Shown: positions 34,263-43,111, numbered from the stretch's first letter. The stretch is 64,000 nt of DNA from Streptomyces globisporus (GCA_014649555.1 BMTG01000001.1:806001-870000); one strand, 5' to 3'. Numbers and translations are program-made. The notes: generated by a model not told the origin, from the letters alone.

Positions 34263-35596
34263 CCATCCGGATCTTCCACGCCTCCTCGCCCGGGGCGGCG
34301 GTCCTGCTCGCCGCGGCCATAGACGCGGGCTGCTTCACCGAGCCCGACCGCCGGATCCTGCTGCTGTCCCGGACCGGGCCCGCCCCGGAGACCGTCGCCG
34401 ATGTCTCTACGAGCGCCGGGTTCGAGCGGCTGCGCACCCGGTTCGACGCGGTGCTCTCGTGGAACGACGCGATCGCCCCCTTCCACCCGGACGGCTGGCA
34501 CCCCCGGGCGGACGACGCCCCGCTGTGGGAACGCCACTTCCGGCGGGCCTGGGGTCTCGGCGAGGAGGAGCTGGAGCTCGTCGTCGACTCCCCGCACGCC
34601 GGCCCCGCCCGGGCCCTCACCCAGGTGTTCGCGGGCACCCCCGTCGATGTGTACGCCGAGGGGCCCGGCGCGTACGGCCCGACCGGGGAGAAGATCCCGC
34701 CGCTGACCGGGGCCCGGGTGCGGCGGCTGCTCCATCCGGACCTGGTCGCCGGGGTGCGCCCGCTGCTCCTCGGTGAGTACGGGGTGGAGCCGCGGACCGT
34801 TCCGGCCGAGGCGATCACCAAGGTCGTCGCCGAACTCGCGGACGGGGAGGTGGCGTTGCCCGGCGTCGAGGAGCCCGCGCTGCTGCTCGGGCAGGATCTC
34901 GCGGGGGCCGGGCTGATCCCGGCGGCCGACGAGGCGGGGATCCGCCTGGAGATGGTGCGCGGGGCGGCGGCCCTCGGTCACACCCGGCTGGTGTACGCGC
35001 CGGATCCGTACGCCCCGTGGGAGAACCCGGCGGCGCTGCGCGCGGAGGCGGACCGGCTGGGTGTCGAACTGACCGTTCTGGACGGCCCGTTGCCGGTCCC
35101 GGCCGACGTGGCGATGCAGCGGCTGCGGCCCGCGCTGGTGGTGGGCTGCACCTCGGCGGCGCTGTTCGGGGCGGCCCGGTTCCACGGTCTGCCGGTGGCG
35201 ACGGTCGGCACGGGGCTGCTGCTGGAGCGGCTGGCCCCGTACGAGAACCCGGAGCGGACGGCGGCGACGATCGCGGATGCGGTGCTGCCGGGGCCGGGTG
35301 ATGCGGAGGCTCCTGTCGCGCGACAGGAGCCGTCGTCCGTCGGCGAGTTGGACGGTCTGCTGGCCGCGGTCGCCTTCGCGATGCGGCCGAAGGTGCGTCC
35401 CGATCTGCGCCCGGCCGCCGAGCGCTACCTCGCCGCGCACCTGGACAGCCGCACCTGGCGCTACTTCAAGCGCCGCCGCCTGGCCTCGCTCGCGCTGCCC
35501 GGCGTGGTCCCGGCCCGGCTGGCGTTCCTGCGCTCCAGCCCGGCGCTGCGCCGGGTGGTCCGGCGGGCGCGGGCGCTGCGGGGCGGGAGGGGCTGA
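34259..35596 (+). CDS. Polysialyltransferase-family protein A
   Basis: This 445-residue protein starts at the ATG of an ATGA overlap with the GT2 stop. It begins IRIFHASSPGAAVLLAAAID and carries ALVVGCTSAALFGAARFHGLPV and HLDSRTWRYFKRRRLASLALP, shared almost word for word with the protein at 40497-41966. Both belong to the alpha-2,8-polysialyltransferase-like (PF07388) group. It is soluble, with a strongly basic C-terminal tail that may hold it at the membrane. It probably adds or extends nonulosonate residues; acceptor unknown. Confidence 0.8.
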   Translation: MTIRIFHASSPGAAVLLAAAIDAGCFTEPDRRILLLSRTGPAPETVADVSTSAGFERLRTRFDAVLSWNDAIAPFHPDGWHPRADDAPLWERHFRRAWGLGEEELELVVDSPHAGPARALTQVFAGTPVDVYAEGPGAYGPTGEKIPPLTGARVRRLLHPDLVAGVRPLLLGEYGVEPRTVPAEAITKVVAELADGEVALPGVEEPALLLGQDLAGAGLIPAADEAGIRLEMVRGAAALGHTRLVYAPDPYAPWENPAALRAEADRLGVELTVLDGPLPVPADVAMQRLRPALVVGCTSAALFGAARFHGLPVATVGTGLLLERLAPYENPERTAATIADAVLPGPGDAEAPVARQEPSSVGELDGLLAAVAFAMRPKVRPDLRPAAERYLAAHLDSRTWRYFKRRRLASLALPGVVPARLAFLRSSPALRRVVRRARALRGGRG

Positions 35597-35629
35597 GGGG
35601 GCCCGGGCCCCCTCCCGGGGGGCTCAGCC
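35591..35629. terminator. Convergent terminator containing both stop codons
   Basis: The outer stem GGCTGAG (35591-35597) pairs with CTCAGCC (35623-35629), with a GC-rich palindromic interior. It embraces the stop of the plus-strand transferase and of the minus-strand acyltransferase. Confidence 0.65.
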
Positions 35630-36724
35630 CAGCACCTTGCTCGCTCCCGCCCGCCCCCACAGGAGGGCCGCACCGAACGACAGGGCCGTCGTGGCCACGG
35701 TGATCCCGACCACCAGCGCCACGGCGGCCGGGCCGCCCAGGTCCGCGTCGACAAAGGCATCGGTGAGGACGCCGAGCACGAGGACGTGCACCAGATAGGC
35801 CCCGAACGACGCCTCGGACAGCCGGGCCAGCGAGGGCCGCATCCGCTCCGGGACCCGTACGCCGTGCAGGGACACCAGGACCCCGCAGCTGAACAGGGCC
35901 ACCAGGACGTGCGCGTACGGGATCGCGTAGTGCACCTCGTGCTGGTACGCGATCACCCCGGCGAGTCCGGCCGCCGCGAGCAGCAGCCAGGGCCACCGCC
36001 GCCTGCCGAACGCCCCGGCCGGGGCGGCGAGCAGCAGCGCACCGAGCACCGCGTAGATCAGCTGGTACGGGGCGAACGCCCAGCCGAAGCGCGGCAGTTC
36101 ACGGCCGGTCGCCTCGGCCACGTCGCCGAGGAGCGACGGGGCGGACGCCAGCACGAGCAGGACCGCGCCGAGGCCCCACGGCCGCTTGCCCGCCCGGACG
36201 AGGACGACCAGCCCCAGGACCATGATCACGGGGAGGTAGGCGTACAGATACCAGAGGTGGTAGGCGGGACGGACCGAGGCGAACACGGAGTCCAGGGCGA
36301 GCCCGCGGACCGGGTCGTCGTTGGTGTCGCGCAGCTTGCCCCAGGCGAGGTAGAGCGCGGTCCAGACGGCGAGCGGCACGACGATCCGCACGATGCGCCG
36401 CCGCAGCCGGGCGCCGTCCTTGGGCGGGGCCCCGACCAGGACCACCCAGCCGGCGATGGCGAAGAAGAGCGGTACGGCGAAGCGCCCGGCGGAGTCGGCG
36501 GTCAGCCCGGCCCAGTAGGTGCCGGGCCCCTCCGCCGCCGTACGGCCCACGGTGTTGACGAACGCCGAGCCGGCGTGGAGGCCGATGACGGCGATGGAGC
36601 AGAGCAGCCGGATGAGGTCGATGTCGTAGCGGTGCCCGGCCCGGTCGGGGCGCGGTGTCTCCGGGGCCGTCGTCGCAGGAGCGGGGGCGGGTGCGGAGGC
36701 CGAGGCGGGGGGTGTGGTGGACAT
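35624..36724 (-). CDS. Acyltransferase family 3 membrane protein
   Basis: This 366-residue protein has ten membrane helices after a Pro/Ala-rich N-terminus. Acyltransferase-3 motifs are RYDIDLIRLLCSIAVIGLHAG (with the conserved R and H), AVPLFFAIAGWVVL and LWYLYAYLPVIMVLGL. These enzymes O-acylate sugars on the outer or inner membrane face. As last gene of the operon beginning at 42935 it probably acetylates the wall glycopolymer. The start ATG is 6 bp from the end of the pyruvyl transferase gene. Confidence 0.88.
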   Translation of the reverse strand: MSTTPPASASAPAPAPATTAPETPRPDRAGHRYDIDLIRLLCSIAVIGLHAGSAFVNTVGRTAAEGPGTYWAGLTADSAGRFAVPLFFAIAGWVVLVGAPPKDGARLRRRIVRIVVPLAVWTALYLAWGKLRDTNDDPVRGLALDSVFASVRPAYHLWYLYAYLPVIMVLGLVVLVRAGKRPWGLGAVLLVLASAPSLLGDVAEATGRELPRFGWAFAPYQLIYAVLGALLLAAPAGAFGRRRWPWLLLAAAGLAGVIAYQHEVHYAIPYAHVLVALFSCGVLVSLHGVRVPERMRPSLARLSEASFGAYLVHVLVLGVLTDAFVDADLGGPAAVALVVGITVATTALSFGAALLWGRAGASKVLG

Positions 36725-36729
36725 GGTCC

Positions 36730-39090
36730 TCAGGGGGTGGGCGGGGCGGTGCGAAGGGAGGGGGCGACGCGGTCCTCACCGGCGGCGGACCGGGGCGCGG
36801 GAACCACGGGGCCGGTGCCCGGGCCGTCGAACGGGTCCGGCAGCCCCGTGAGTTCACGCAGCAGCGCGAGGTTGCCCCGGGTCACGGACCACAGCGCCCG
36901 CTGCCGGTCGTGGACGTCGGCCACCGCCGCCGGATGGTCGGCCAGCACGTCGAGAGCCCGCTCCGCGAGCCGGGCGCCGAGGGCCCGTTCGTGGACGGAG
37001 ACGCCCCAGTCGGGCCGGTCGATGTCGGCCAGGAAGTAGGCCAGTTTGGGGTGCGAGACCAGGCTGATGACCGGGGTGCCGCAGCCGAAGGGGATCATCC
37101 CGGCGTGCCCGCGCATCCCGATCACCAGCCGGGTGCGCCGGTAGAGGTCGCGAATCGCGTCGTTGGAGAGCAGGTACAGCGGCTCCACGGGGAGAACGAG
37201 GCCGTGCTCGCGCCGCAGATCGTCGACGAAGCGTTCGTCGGCGGGCATGTGCGCGGCGTAACGGACCTCTGCCGCACCGGAGATGGCCCGGATCGCCGCG
37301 GCCATCTCCGCGAGGAAGTGCCCGTAGTCGTGGCCGAAGCGGAGCCCGGCCCGGTCGTAGGCGCAGTTGATGAGGACGGTGTCCTCGCGTACGGCCGGTT
37401 CGGCGAGGCGGGCGTCGAGGTGGCGGGCGACCGTGGTGGGACAGGGCTGGTAGCGCACCTTCTCGCGGAGTGAGGCGGGCAGCAGCTCCCTGACCCGGGC
37501 GACGGAGCCGTGGTTGCGCAGCCCGAAGAACGCGGACCGCTCGACCAGGGCTCGCAGGGAGGCCGCGAACCGCTCGCGCCGGTAGCGCTGGCCGTCGAAG
37601 ACGTTGTAGCCGACGGCGAAGACCGCCAGGGGGGCGGTGATCCGGGCGAGCACGTCGTCGGGGATGTTCCACTGCCAGCCGCTGTTGCCGTTGGGCGCGG
37701 TGTCGGGGAGGAAGAGCCCGCCGCCGCCGACGATCACGGCCCGCCGGGCGTTGAGGCGTTCGAGGCCGGCCTCGTCGACCAGCAGGTGCGCGTGCTGCTG
37801 GTGCCAGCGGTCGGGGCCGGTGTCGGCCGTGAAGCAGCTGCGGACCGCTTCGGGCAGCACCTTGTCGCCCGCGTTCTCGTCGCCCTCGGCGAACAGGGCG
37901 ACATGGGCGAGCTGTTCGCCGGGCGGGGTGTCCGACGCGGTGGCGCCCGCCGTGACCATCTCGGACGTACGGGCGTACCAGGCACGGCAGTTGGCGTCGG
38001 TCGGGTCGGACTCCAGACCGGCGAGCGCATATCCCCGGGCGTCCTCGGTACGGCCCAGCAGCCAGGCCATCCGGGCGAGTTGGCCGTACGCGCGCGGGGC
38101 GAAATCCGGGGAAGCCGTCGCCAGGAGGAGGTGCGTCTCGGCTTCCTCGTACCGGGACAGCGCCATCAGGCAGACCCCGAGCGTCTCGTGGCAGCGCGGC
38201 AGGTCCGGGCGGTCCGCGACGGCCTCGCCCAGCAGGGCCACGGCCAGATCGTGGTGACCGCGCCCCCGGTGGATCTCGGCGAGCTGCCGGACCAGGTCGA
38301 TCGGCGGCCGCGACCCGTCGGGGAACGGGAGCGCGAGGTGCAGCAGCAGGTCGGGGTGTTTCGCACCGGGGAGGGCGAGGTAGGCGGCGCGGAACGCCTC
38401 GTCGTCCAGGTCGAACCGCGCCCGGGCGGCGTGGGCGGGACCGGTACAAGGGGACTGCGTACCCGCGAAGTTCAGGACGACGACGCCTTCGGGGACCGCC
38501 AGGTCCTCGCGGAGCCGCAGCGCCCGGAAGTCGTACCGGGAGTCCAGGGGTACGAGGACGCTCTCCGGGACGTCCCGCGCGGCGGCGGGCGGTACGGCGT
38601 GGTCGAGGTCCTGGCGCTGGATCACCAGGAGTCCGTCGTCGGGGATGCCGTGACGCGGGTCGGGGACGCCCTCCGGGCCGGTGCGCGGCACGGCGGCCAC
38701 GCCCGTACGGAGACGCAGCAGGGCGTCGATCCTGCCGAGGACGACCAGGGCGGGGGTGAGGGCGATGACGGTGTCGTAGCCGTCGAGGCGGAACACGTCG
38801 TGGCGGCCGACGGCCGGGCGCGGGGTCAGCCGGGGGTGCAGCCGGTGGGCGGCGTCGAAGGAGGCGTCCGGGAGGCCGGGGTGCAGGACGACGACGTCCT
38901 CGCAGAGAGCGGGGTCGGTCAGCGCGAGGCTGCGCAGGAGGGTCTGGAGTCCGGGCAGTTCGCCCACGTCGGCGACGTACACGGCGAAGGCGATCCGGCG
39001 CTTCCCGGTGACGGCGCGGCGGTCGTCTGCGGAGGCGGATGCGGTGTCGGCTGCGGCCCCGGCCACGGGAGTGGAGTCGTGCGTCGTCAT
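36730..39090 (-). CDS. Polysaccharide pyruvyl transferase with N-terminal sugar-transferase-like and TPR regions
   Basis: This 786-residue protein starts at the ATG of an ATGA overlap. Residues 30-230 look like a small GT-A-type domain (RRIAFAVYVADVGELPGL, GYDTVIALTPALVVLGRID). Residues about 290-395 are TPR-like (GRGHHDLAVALLGEAVADRP, GRTEDARGYALAGLESDP). The rest is a pyruvyl transferase domain (HVALFAEGDENAGDKVLPEA, IVGGGGLFLPD, GMRGHAGMIPFGCGTPVISLV). Such enzymes place pyruvate ketals from PEP on sugars, adding negative charge. The combination of three parts is unusual. Confidence 0.85.
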   Translation of the reverse strand: MTTHDSTPVAGAAADTASASADDRRAVTGKRRIAFAVYVADVGELPGLQTLLRSLALTDPALCEDVVVLHPGLPDASFDAAHRLHPRLTPRPAVGRHDVFRLDGYDTVIALTPALVVLGRIDALLRLRTGVAAVPRTGPEGVPDPRHGIPDDGLLVIQRQDLDHAVPPAAARDVPESVLVPLDSRYDFRALRLREDLAVPEGVVVLNFAGTQSPCTGPAHAARARFDLDDEAFRAAYLALPGAKHPDLLLHLALPFPDGSRPPIDLVRQLAEIHRGRGHHDLAVALLGEAVADRPDLPRCHETLGVCLMALSRYEEAETHLLLATASPDFAPRAYGQLARMAWLLGRTEDARGYALAGLESDPTDANCRAWYARTSEMVTAGATASDTPPGEQLAHVALFAEGDENAGDKVLPEAVRSCFTADTGPDRWHQQHAHLLVDEAGLERLNARRAVIVGGGGLFLPDTAPNGNSGWQWNIPDDVLARITAPLAVFAVGYNVFDGQRYRRERFAASLRALVERSAFFGLRNHGSVARVRELLPASLREKVRYQPCPTTVARHLDARLAEPAVREDTVLINCAYDRAGLRFGHDYGHFLAEMAAAIRAISGAAEVRYAAHMPADERFVDDLRREHGLVLPVEPLYLLSNDAIRDLYRRTRLVIGMRGHAGMIPFGCGTPVISLVSHPKLAYFLADIDRPDWGVSVHERALGARLAERALDVLADHPAAVADVHDRQRALWSVTRGNLALLRELTGLPDPFDGPGTGPVVPAPRSAAGEDRVAPSLRTAPPTP

Positions 39091-40430
39091 CTCAGGGTGA
39101 TCCTCACTGCGGTGTCGTCCGTGGCCCCGGCCCGCGCCCCGATCCACTCCCGCTCACGCGGGGACAGGGCCGCCGGTCCTTCGAACCCGATGAGGTCCAC
39201 CCGGGCGGGCGTGCCCAGGAAGTCGAGGAGCCGCAGCACGGTGTACGCGGTGCTCGCGGGCCCTTCCGCATCGGCCGCCGCCTCGCCGAGCAGCGCCGGA
39301 TCGTGCAGCGGGCGGCGCAGCGTCGCGTCGCCGATGCGGTCCTGGGCGCCGGGGACGAGGCGGCTGCGCAGGGCGAGCCGCCAGTGCGGGAGCGGATCGC
39401 CGAAGACCAGCCGGGCGGTGGCCCGGCGGTCCCACCGGGGGCCCTTCCACGGGGAGTCGCCGCGCAGGGTGACGGCGTGCAGATCGGTTCGGGCGGTGGG
39501 GGCGGCGTGGCGTACGGCGTCGCAGCGCACGACGAGGTCGGAGCCGCCGATGAGCGCGGCCAGGGAACTGCCGGGCCGCTGTTCCTGCTCGGCGGTGTGC
39601 GGGGTGTCGGCGACCAGGCACACCGTCCGGCCCGCGAGGAACCGGCGCAGACCGGGGACGCCGAGGGGTTCGGCCCCGCCGAGCAGCGGGTCGGCCATCG
39701 GGTCGCGGTCCGAGAGCCGGCGGTGCTCGGCGTAGAGCGCGGCGAGGCGGCGTACGGCGGGGTCGGCGGCGCCGCGTTCGGTGGTGCGGAGCCGGACGAG
39801 TTCGGTGAAGGCGGCGCGGGCGTCGGCGGCGGGCAGGCGGCGGGAGAGACGGACGGCACCGGTGGCTCCCTCCCCGCCCTCGCTCCCGTCGCCGACCAGC
39901 GCCAGCGCCTCGTCGATGCGGTCGCCCGCCGCGCGGAGGGTGGCGATCCGGCGTTCGACGTCACGCGCGGCGGCGGTGTTCTGCTGGAGCGCGAGGTGGC
40001 GTTCGTACGCGGTGATCGCCTCCTCGCTCCGGCCGAGCGCGTCCAGGGCGTTGCCGCGCAGCCGCCAGGCGCCCTTGGAGCGGGCGCGCAGGGCGGTCGC
40101 CTCGTCGGCGAGGGCCAGGGCGAGGCGGGCCCCGGCGTCGCCGCCGCTGTCCAGGGCCTGCTGCCCGGTCCGCAGCAGCGCGTCGAACGCGTCGGCGCCC
40201 GGGGTGGAGCACGCGGTGGTCAGGGCCCCGATCGACGCGATGAGCCGGGTGCGGCGGGCGTCGGTGAGGGGGCCGGAGGCGGCGAGGGCGGCGAGGTGGT
40301 CGCCGCAGAGCCGCAGGGCGGCCAGGAGTTCCGGGTCCGGTCCGCCGCCGGGGCGGGCCCGGGGCGGCGTTCCCGGCCGTCCCGCTATCGCACGTACTGA
40401 CGTGAGCAGCCCGGTGAGGGTCTGGCCCAT
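39087..40430 (-). CDS. TPR protein with a GT29-like (sialyltransferase) C-terminal domain
   Basis: This encodes 447 residues from the ATG at 40430 (a GTG at 40466 is possible). Residues 110-180 are TPR-like (KGAWRLRGNALDALGRSEEA). The C-terminal half has patches resembling the sialylmotifs of GT29: about 269-322, RTVCLVADTP... GGSDLVVRCDAVRH... RTDLHAV (L motif), and about 391-418, GPASTAYTVLRLLDFLG then VDLIGFEG (S motif, P-S-T...). If right, it uses the CMP-nonulosonate of the neighbouring operon. This is inference from motif shape; no global similarity could be checked. It overlaps the pyruvyl transferase start by 4 bp. Confidence 0.65.
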   Translation of the reverse strand: MGQTLTGLLTSVRAIAGRPGTPPRARPGGGPDPELLAALRLCGDHLAALAASGPLTDARRTRLIASIGALTTACSTPGADAFDALLRTGQQALDSGGDAGARLALALADEATALRARSKGAWRLRGNALDALGRSEEAITAYERHLALQQNTAAARDVERRIATLRAAGDRIDEALALVGDGSEGGEGATGAVRLSRRLPAADARAAFTELVRLRTTERGAADPAVRRLAALYAEHRRLSDRDPMADPLLGGAEPLGVPGLRRFLAGRTVCLVADTPHTAEQEQRPGSSLAALIGGSDLVVRCDAVRHAAPTARTDLHAVTLRGDSPWKGPRWDRRATARLVFGDPLPHWRLALRSRLVPGAQDRIGDATLRRPLHDPALLGEAAADAEGPASTAYTVLRLLDFLGTPARVDLIGFEGPAALSPREREWIGARAGATDDTAVRITLR

Positions 40431-40496
40431 GCTCGTTCCGCCGTTCTGTGAGTCGGACGCCGGCACCGGGGTTCGGGCCCCGGTTCCGGTCCCGGG

Positions 40497-41966
40497 TCAG
40501 AGGCCCAGGGTGCTGCGGGTGCGCCGTACGGTGCGGCGCAGCCGGACCGCCGCGCCCCGGGGGCCGCCGCCGGGCAGGGTGAGGCTCTGGAGGCGGCGGC
40601 GTTTGAAGTAGTGCTGGGTGGTGGGGTCGAGGTGCTCCCGCAGCCAGGCCTCGGCCTCGGGGCGCAGCCCGGGGTTGAGCTTGGCCTGCATGCAGTAGCC
40701 GACGGTCCGCACGAGCGGGGCGAGGGTGTCGGGCGCGGTGCGCGGCAGGTGGGGGACGCCCCCGGGGTCTCGTGCTTCCGCTCCCCCCGGGCCGTCCTGC
40801 GCGTCCAGGTCGGGCACGAGGTGGTCGGTGATCGTCAGCGGGATGCGGTTGCTGTTCTCGTACGGGGTGATCCGGTCGAGGACCAGCCGGGTGCCGACGC
40901 GGGCGACGGGGATGCCGTAGTAGGCGGCGGCGGTGAACATCGCGGTGGAGAAGCAGCCGACGACGAGGGTCGGCGCGCAGCGCTCGTACAGCGTCTCGGC
41001 GAGCAGCGGGCTGTCCAGTGTGGTCAGCCGTACGCCGAGTTCGGCGGCGGCCTCGTCCAGGGCGCGGGAGTAGCGGGCCGGGGCGGTGGGGTGCGGCTTG
41101 AAGAGGATGGAGGTGTGCCCCGCGCGGGCGGCTCCGCGCAGCATCCGGATGTGCAGCTCCTCTTCCTCCTCCGGGGTGAGGATGGTGAGGGCGGCGAGGT
41201 ACTGGCCCAGCAGCATCGCGGTGGGGGCGGCGGCCTCGGCGGCGGCGAGCCCCCGGTCGCCCTCGGCGGCGGTGGCGATCTCGGACAGGACCGCGCGGAA
41301 GGCGTCGTCGGGGACGAGTTCGGGTTCGACGCCCGCCTCGGCGAGGAGGAGCGGGCGCAGTCCGGTGACCAGGTCGAGGTGGAGGACGCGCCGGATGCGG
41401 CAGGCGATGGACTGGGGCATCCGGTTGCGGGTGGGGCCGTAGCTCATCAGGCCGTCGGCGTAGACGTGGACGGCGCTCTCGGAGAAGATCGCGGCGAGCG
41501 CGCGGGCCGGGTTGACCTGGATGGACTCGACGGCGAGGTCGACGGGGGCGTCGGGGGCGATGTCCCAGGCGAGGCGGAAGGCCCGCTGCCACAGGACGGT
41601 CTCCTCGGAGCGGGGGCCCCAGCCGCTGGGGTGGTGCGGGCTGATCGCCTCGTTCCAGTCGATGACGGCGTCGAAGCGGGCGGCGAGGGATCCGTAACCG
41701 CGCATCTCCTCCAGGCGCAGGGCGGTCTCGGGGACGGCCGCGTTGTTGGAGACCAGCAGGATGCGGTGGCTGTCGAGGGCCCGGCCGAACTGTCCGGCGT
41801 CGAGCGCGGCGGCGAGGGTGGCCGCGCCGTACAGGGTGGAGACCTGGAAGATCTGGGTGCGCGGGGGTGTACGCACGGAGGGGGAAACAGGCGCGGGCGT
41901 GGGTACGGACGCGGACCCGGGTGCCGGGTCGGGCGCGGGCGTGGGTACGGAATCGGGCACGGTCAT
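40497..41966 (-). CDS. Polysialyltransferase-family protein B
   Basis: This 489-residue paralogue of the protein at 34259-35596 has a 35-residue Pro/Ala/Ser leader, then TQIFQVSTLYGAATLAAALD. Matching patches are VIDWNEAISPHHPSGWGPR, VHVYADGLMSYGPTRNRMP, RRVLHLDLVTGLRPLLL, LVVGCFSTAMFTAAAYYGIPVARVGTRLVLDRITPYEN and HYFKRRRLQSLTLPGG. It is a likely nonulosonate transferase or polymerase (PF07388-type). Its gene starts 3 bp after the GT2 stop. Confidence 0.82.
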   Translation of the reverse strand: MTVPDSVPTPAPDPAPGSASVPTPAPVSPSVRTPPRTQIFQVSTLYGAATLAAALDAGQFGRALDSHRILLVSNNAAVPETALRLEEMRGYGSLAARFDAVIDWNEAISPHHPSGWGPRSEETVLWQRAFRLAWDIAPDAPVDLAVESIQVNPARALAAIFSESAVHVYADGLMSYGPTRNRMPQSIACRIRRVLHLDLVTGLRPLLLAEAGVEPELVPDDAFRAVLSEIATAAEGDRGLAAAEAAAPTAMLLGQYLAALTILTPEEEEELHIRMLRGAARAGHTSILFKPHPTAPARYSRALDEAAAELGVRLTTLDSPLLAETLYERCAPTLVVGCFSTAMFTAAAYYGIPVARVGTRLVLDRITPYENSNRIPLTITDHLVPDLDAQDGPGGAEARDPGGVPHLPRTAPDTLAPLVRTVGYCMQAKLNPGLRPEAEAWLREHLDPTTQHYFKRRRLQSLTLPGGGPRGAAVRLRRTVRRTRSTLGL

Positions 41967-41969
41967 CGG

Positions 41970-42935
41970 TCAGGCGGCCTTCTGCTTGGTGCGCAGACGG
42001 CTGAGCAGCGTGCCGCGCTTGTCGTCGATCATCGTCAGGGTGCGGTCGAGCACGTCCTGCGGCATCCGGCCCAGCGCGGCGGTGGACTCGGCGCGCAGCT
42101 TCCGGGCGGTGGCGGGCTCGTAGTCGTCGGCCTTCTCGTTGTGAAAGGCGATCATCGCGCAGTAGGTACGGACGGCCTTCGGCAGCAGGGTGTCCGCGTC
42201 CCGGTCGGCGCGCAGCTGGTCGAGCAGCGTGTCGTAGGAGGCGAAGAAGTCGAGCTGGCGGGCGTCCTTGATCTGGGTCAGGGAGGTGGTGACCCCGCGC
42301 CGGTAGAAGATGCCGTACAGACCGAGGGCGGCGTAGGTGCGGGCGCGCAGATGGAGCTGCCAGATCCACAGCCGGTCCTCGGCGGTGCGCAGTTCGGTGG
42401 CGAAGCGCTGGGCGCCGTCCGCGAAGAGCCGCCGGTGGTAGATCCCGGCCCAGACGAACGGGTAGTCGACCATGGTCTCGCGCTCGGGCACCCCGATGCC
42501 GTCGCGGGGGTCGAGCAGGGTGTCCCGGAGCGGGGCGGGGGCGCGCCGCACGACGCGGGTGGTGCCGGTGGACTGGACGTGGTCGGTGCGGGCGAAGTCG
42601 CAGTCGAGGTCCTGGGCGGCGCGCAGCAGCCGGCCCAGGTGGCCGGGGGCGTACCAGTCGTCGCCGTCGAGGAAGGTGAGGTAGTCGCCCTCGGCGGCGT
42701 CGATGCCGCTGTTGCGGGCGGCCGCGATGCCGACGTTCGTACCGTGTCTGATCACCCGGGCGCGCGGCAGCCGCTCGGCCCAGTGGTCGACGATGTCCTG
42801 CGTGCCGTCGGTCGACGCGTCATCGACCAGCAGGAACTCGATGTCCGGGTCCGCGTTGCGGGCCAGGCTCCCCAGCGTGGTCGGGGCGTAGGCCGCGACA
42901 TTGTGGAGCGGTACGACGACGGACAGTTTCGGCAC
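41970..42935 (-). CDS. GT2 glycosyltransferase B
   Basis: This 321-residue family 2 transferase starts at GTG 42935 (AAGGTGAGG upstream; GTG at 42947 is possible). The GT-A motifs are KLSVVVPLHNVAAYAPTTL, FLLVDDASTDGT, GIAAARNSGIDAAEGDYLTFLDGDDWYAPGH. It is colinear with GT2 A (33273-34262) throughout, including RRGVTTSLTQIKDARQLDFF. First gene of the operon that runs to the acyltransferase. Confidence 0.88.
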   Translation of the reverse strand: MPKLSVVVPLHNVAAYAPTTLGSLARNADPDIEFLLVDDASTDGTQDIVDHWAERLPRARVIRHGTNVGIAAARNSGIDAAEGDYLTFLDGDDWYAPGHLGRLLRAAQDLDCDFARTDHVQSTGTTRVVRRAPAPLRDTLLDPRDGIGVPERETMVDYPFVWAGIYHRRLFADGAQRFATELRTAEDRLWIWQLHLRARTYAALGLYGIFYRRGVTTSLTQIKDARQLDFFASYDTLLDQLRADRDADTLLPKAVRTYCAMIAFHNEKADDYEPATARKLRAESTAALGRMPQDVLDRTLTMIDDKRGTLLSRLRTKQKAA

Positions 42936-43073
42936 GCGCGCCCTCACCTTCGATCATGGTCCCGACAACGTAGTGAGACCGCGGAAGGATCGGGTGACAC
43001 CCGCCACGACAGCGGGTGAACTCTGCGCGTCCGCCGGGTGGCCGGGCACGGGAGGCTCCCTGGCGAGCGGGGC

Positions 43074-43104
43074 TTGACCTCAAGTTCGCTTGAGGTCCTA
43101 CGTT
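43074..43104 (+). promoter_or_regulatory. SoxR/MerR-type promoter before the MarR gene
   Basis: The -35 TTGACC (43074-43079) and -10 TACGTT (43099-43104) are 19 bp apart. Between them lies the perfect dyad GACCTCAAG-TTCG-CTTGAGGTC (43076-43097). CCTCAAG-n4-CTTGAGG is the classical SoxR box, and a dyad in an overlong 19-bp spacer is the mark of MerR-family activation. Confidence 0.75.
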
Positions 43105-43111
43105 TCGAGGC

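Noticed and set aside
28391-42935. Mobile element or phage origin of the glycopolymer island.
   Set aside because: No integrase, transposase, tRNA end or inverted terminal repeats were seen, and base composition by eye matches the neighbours.
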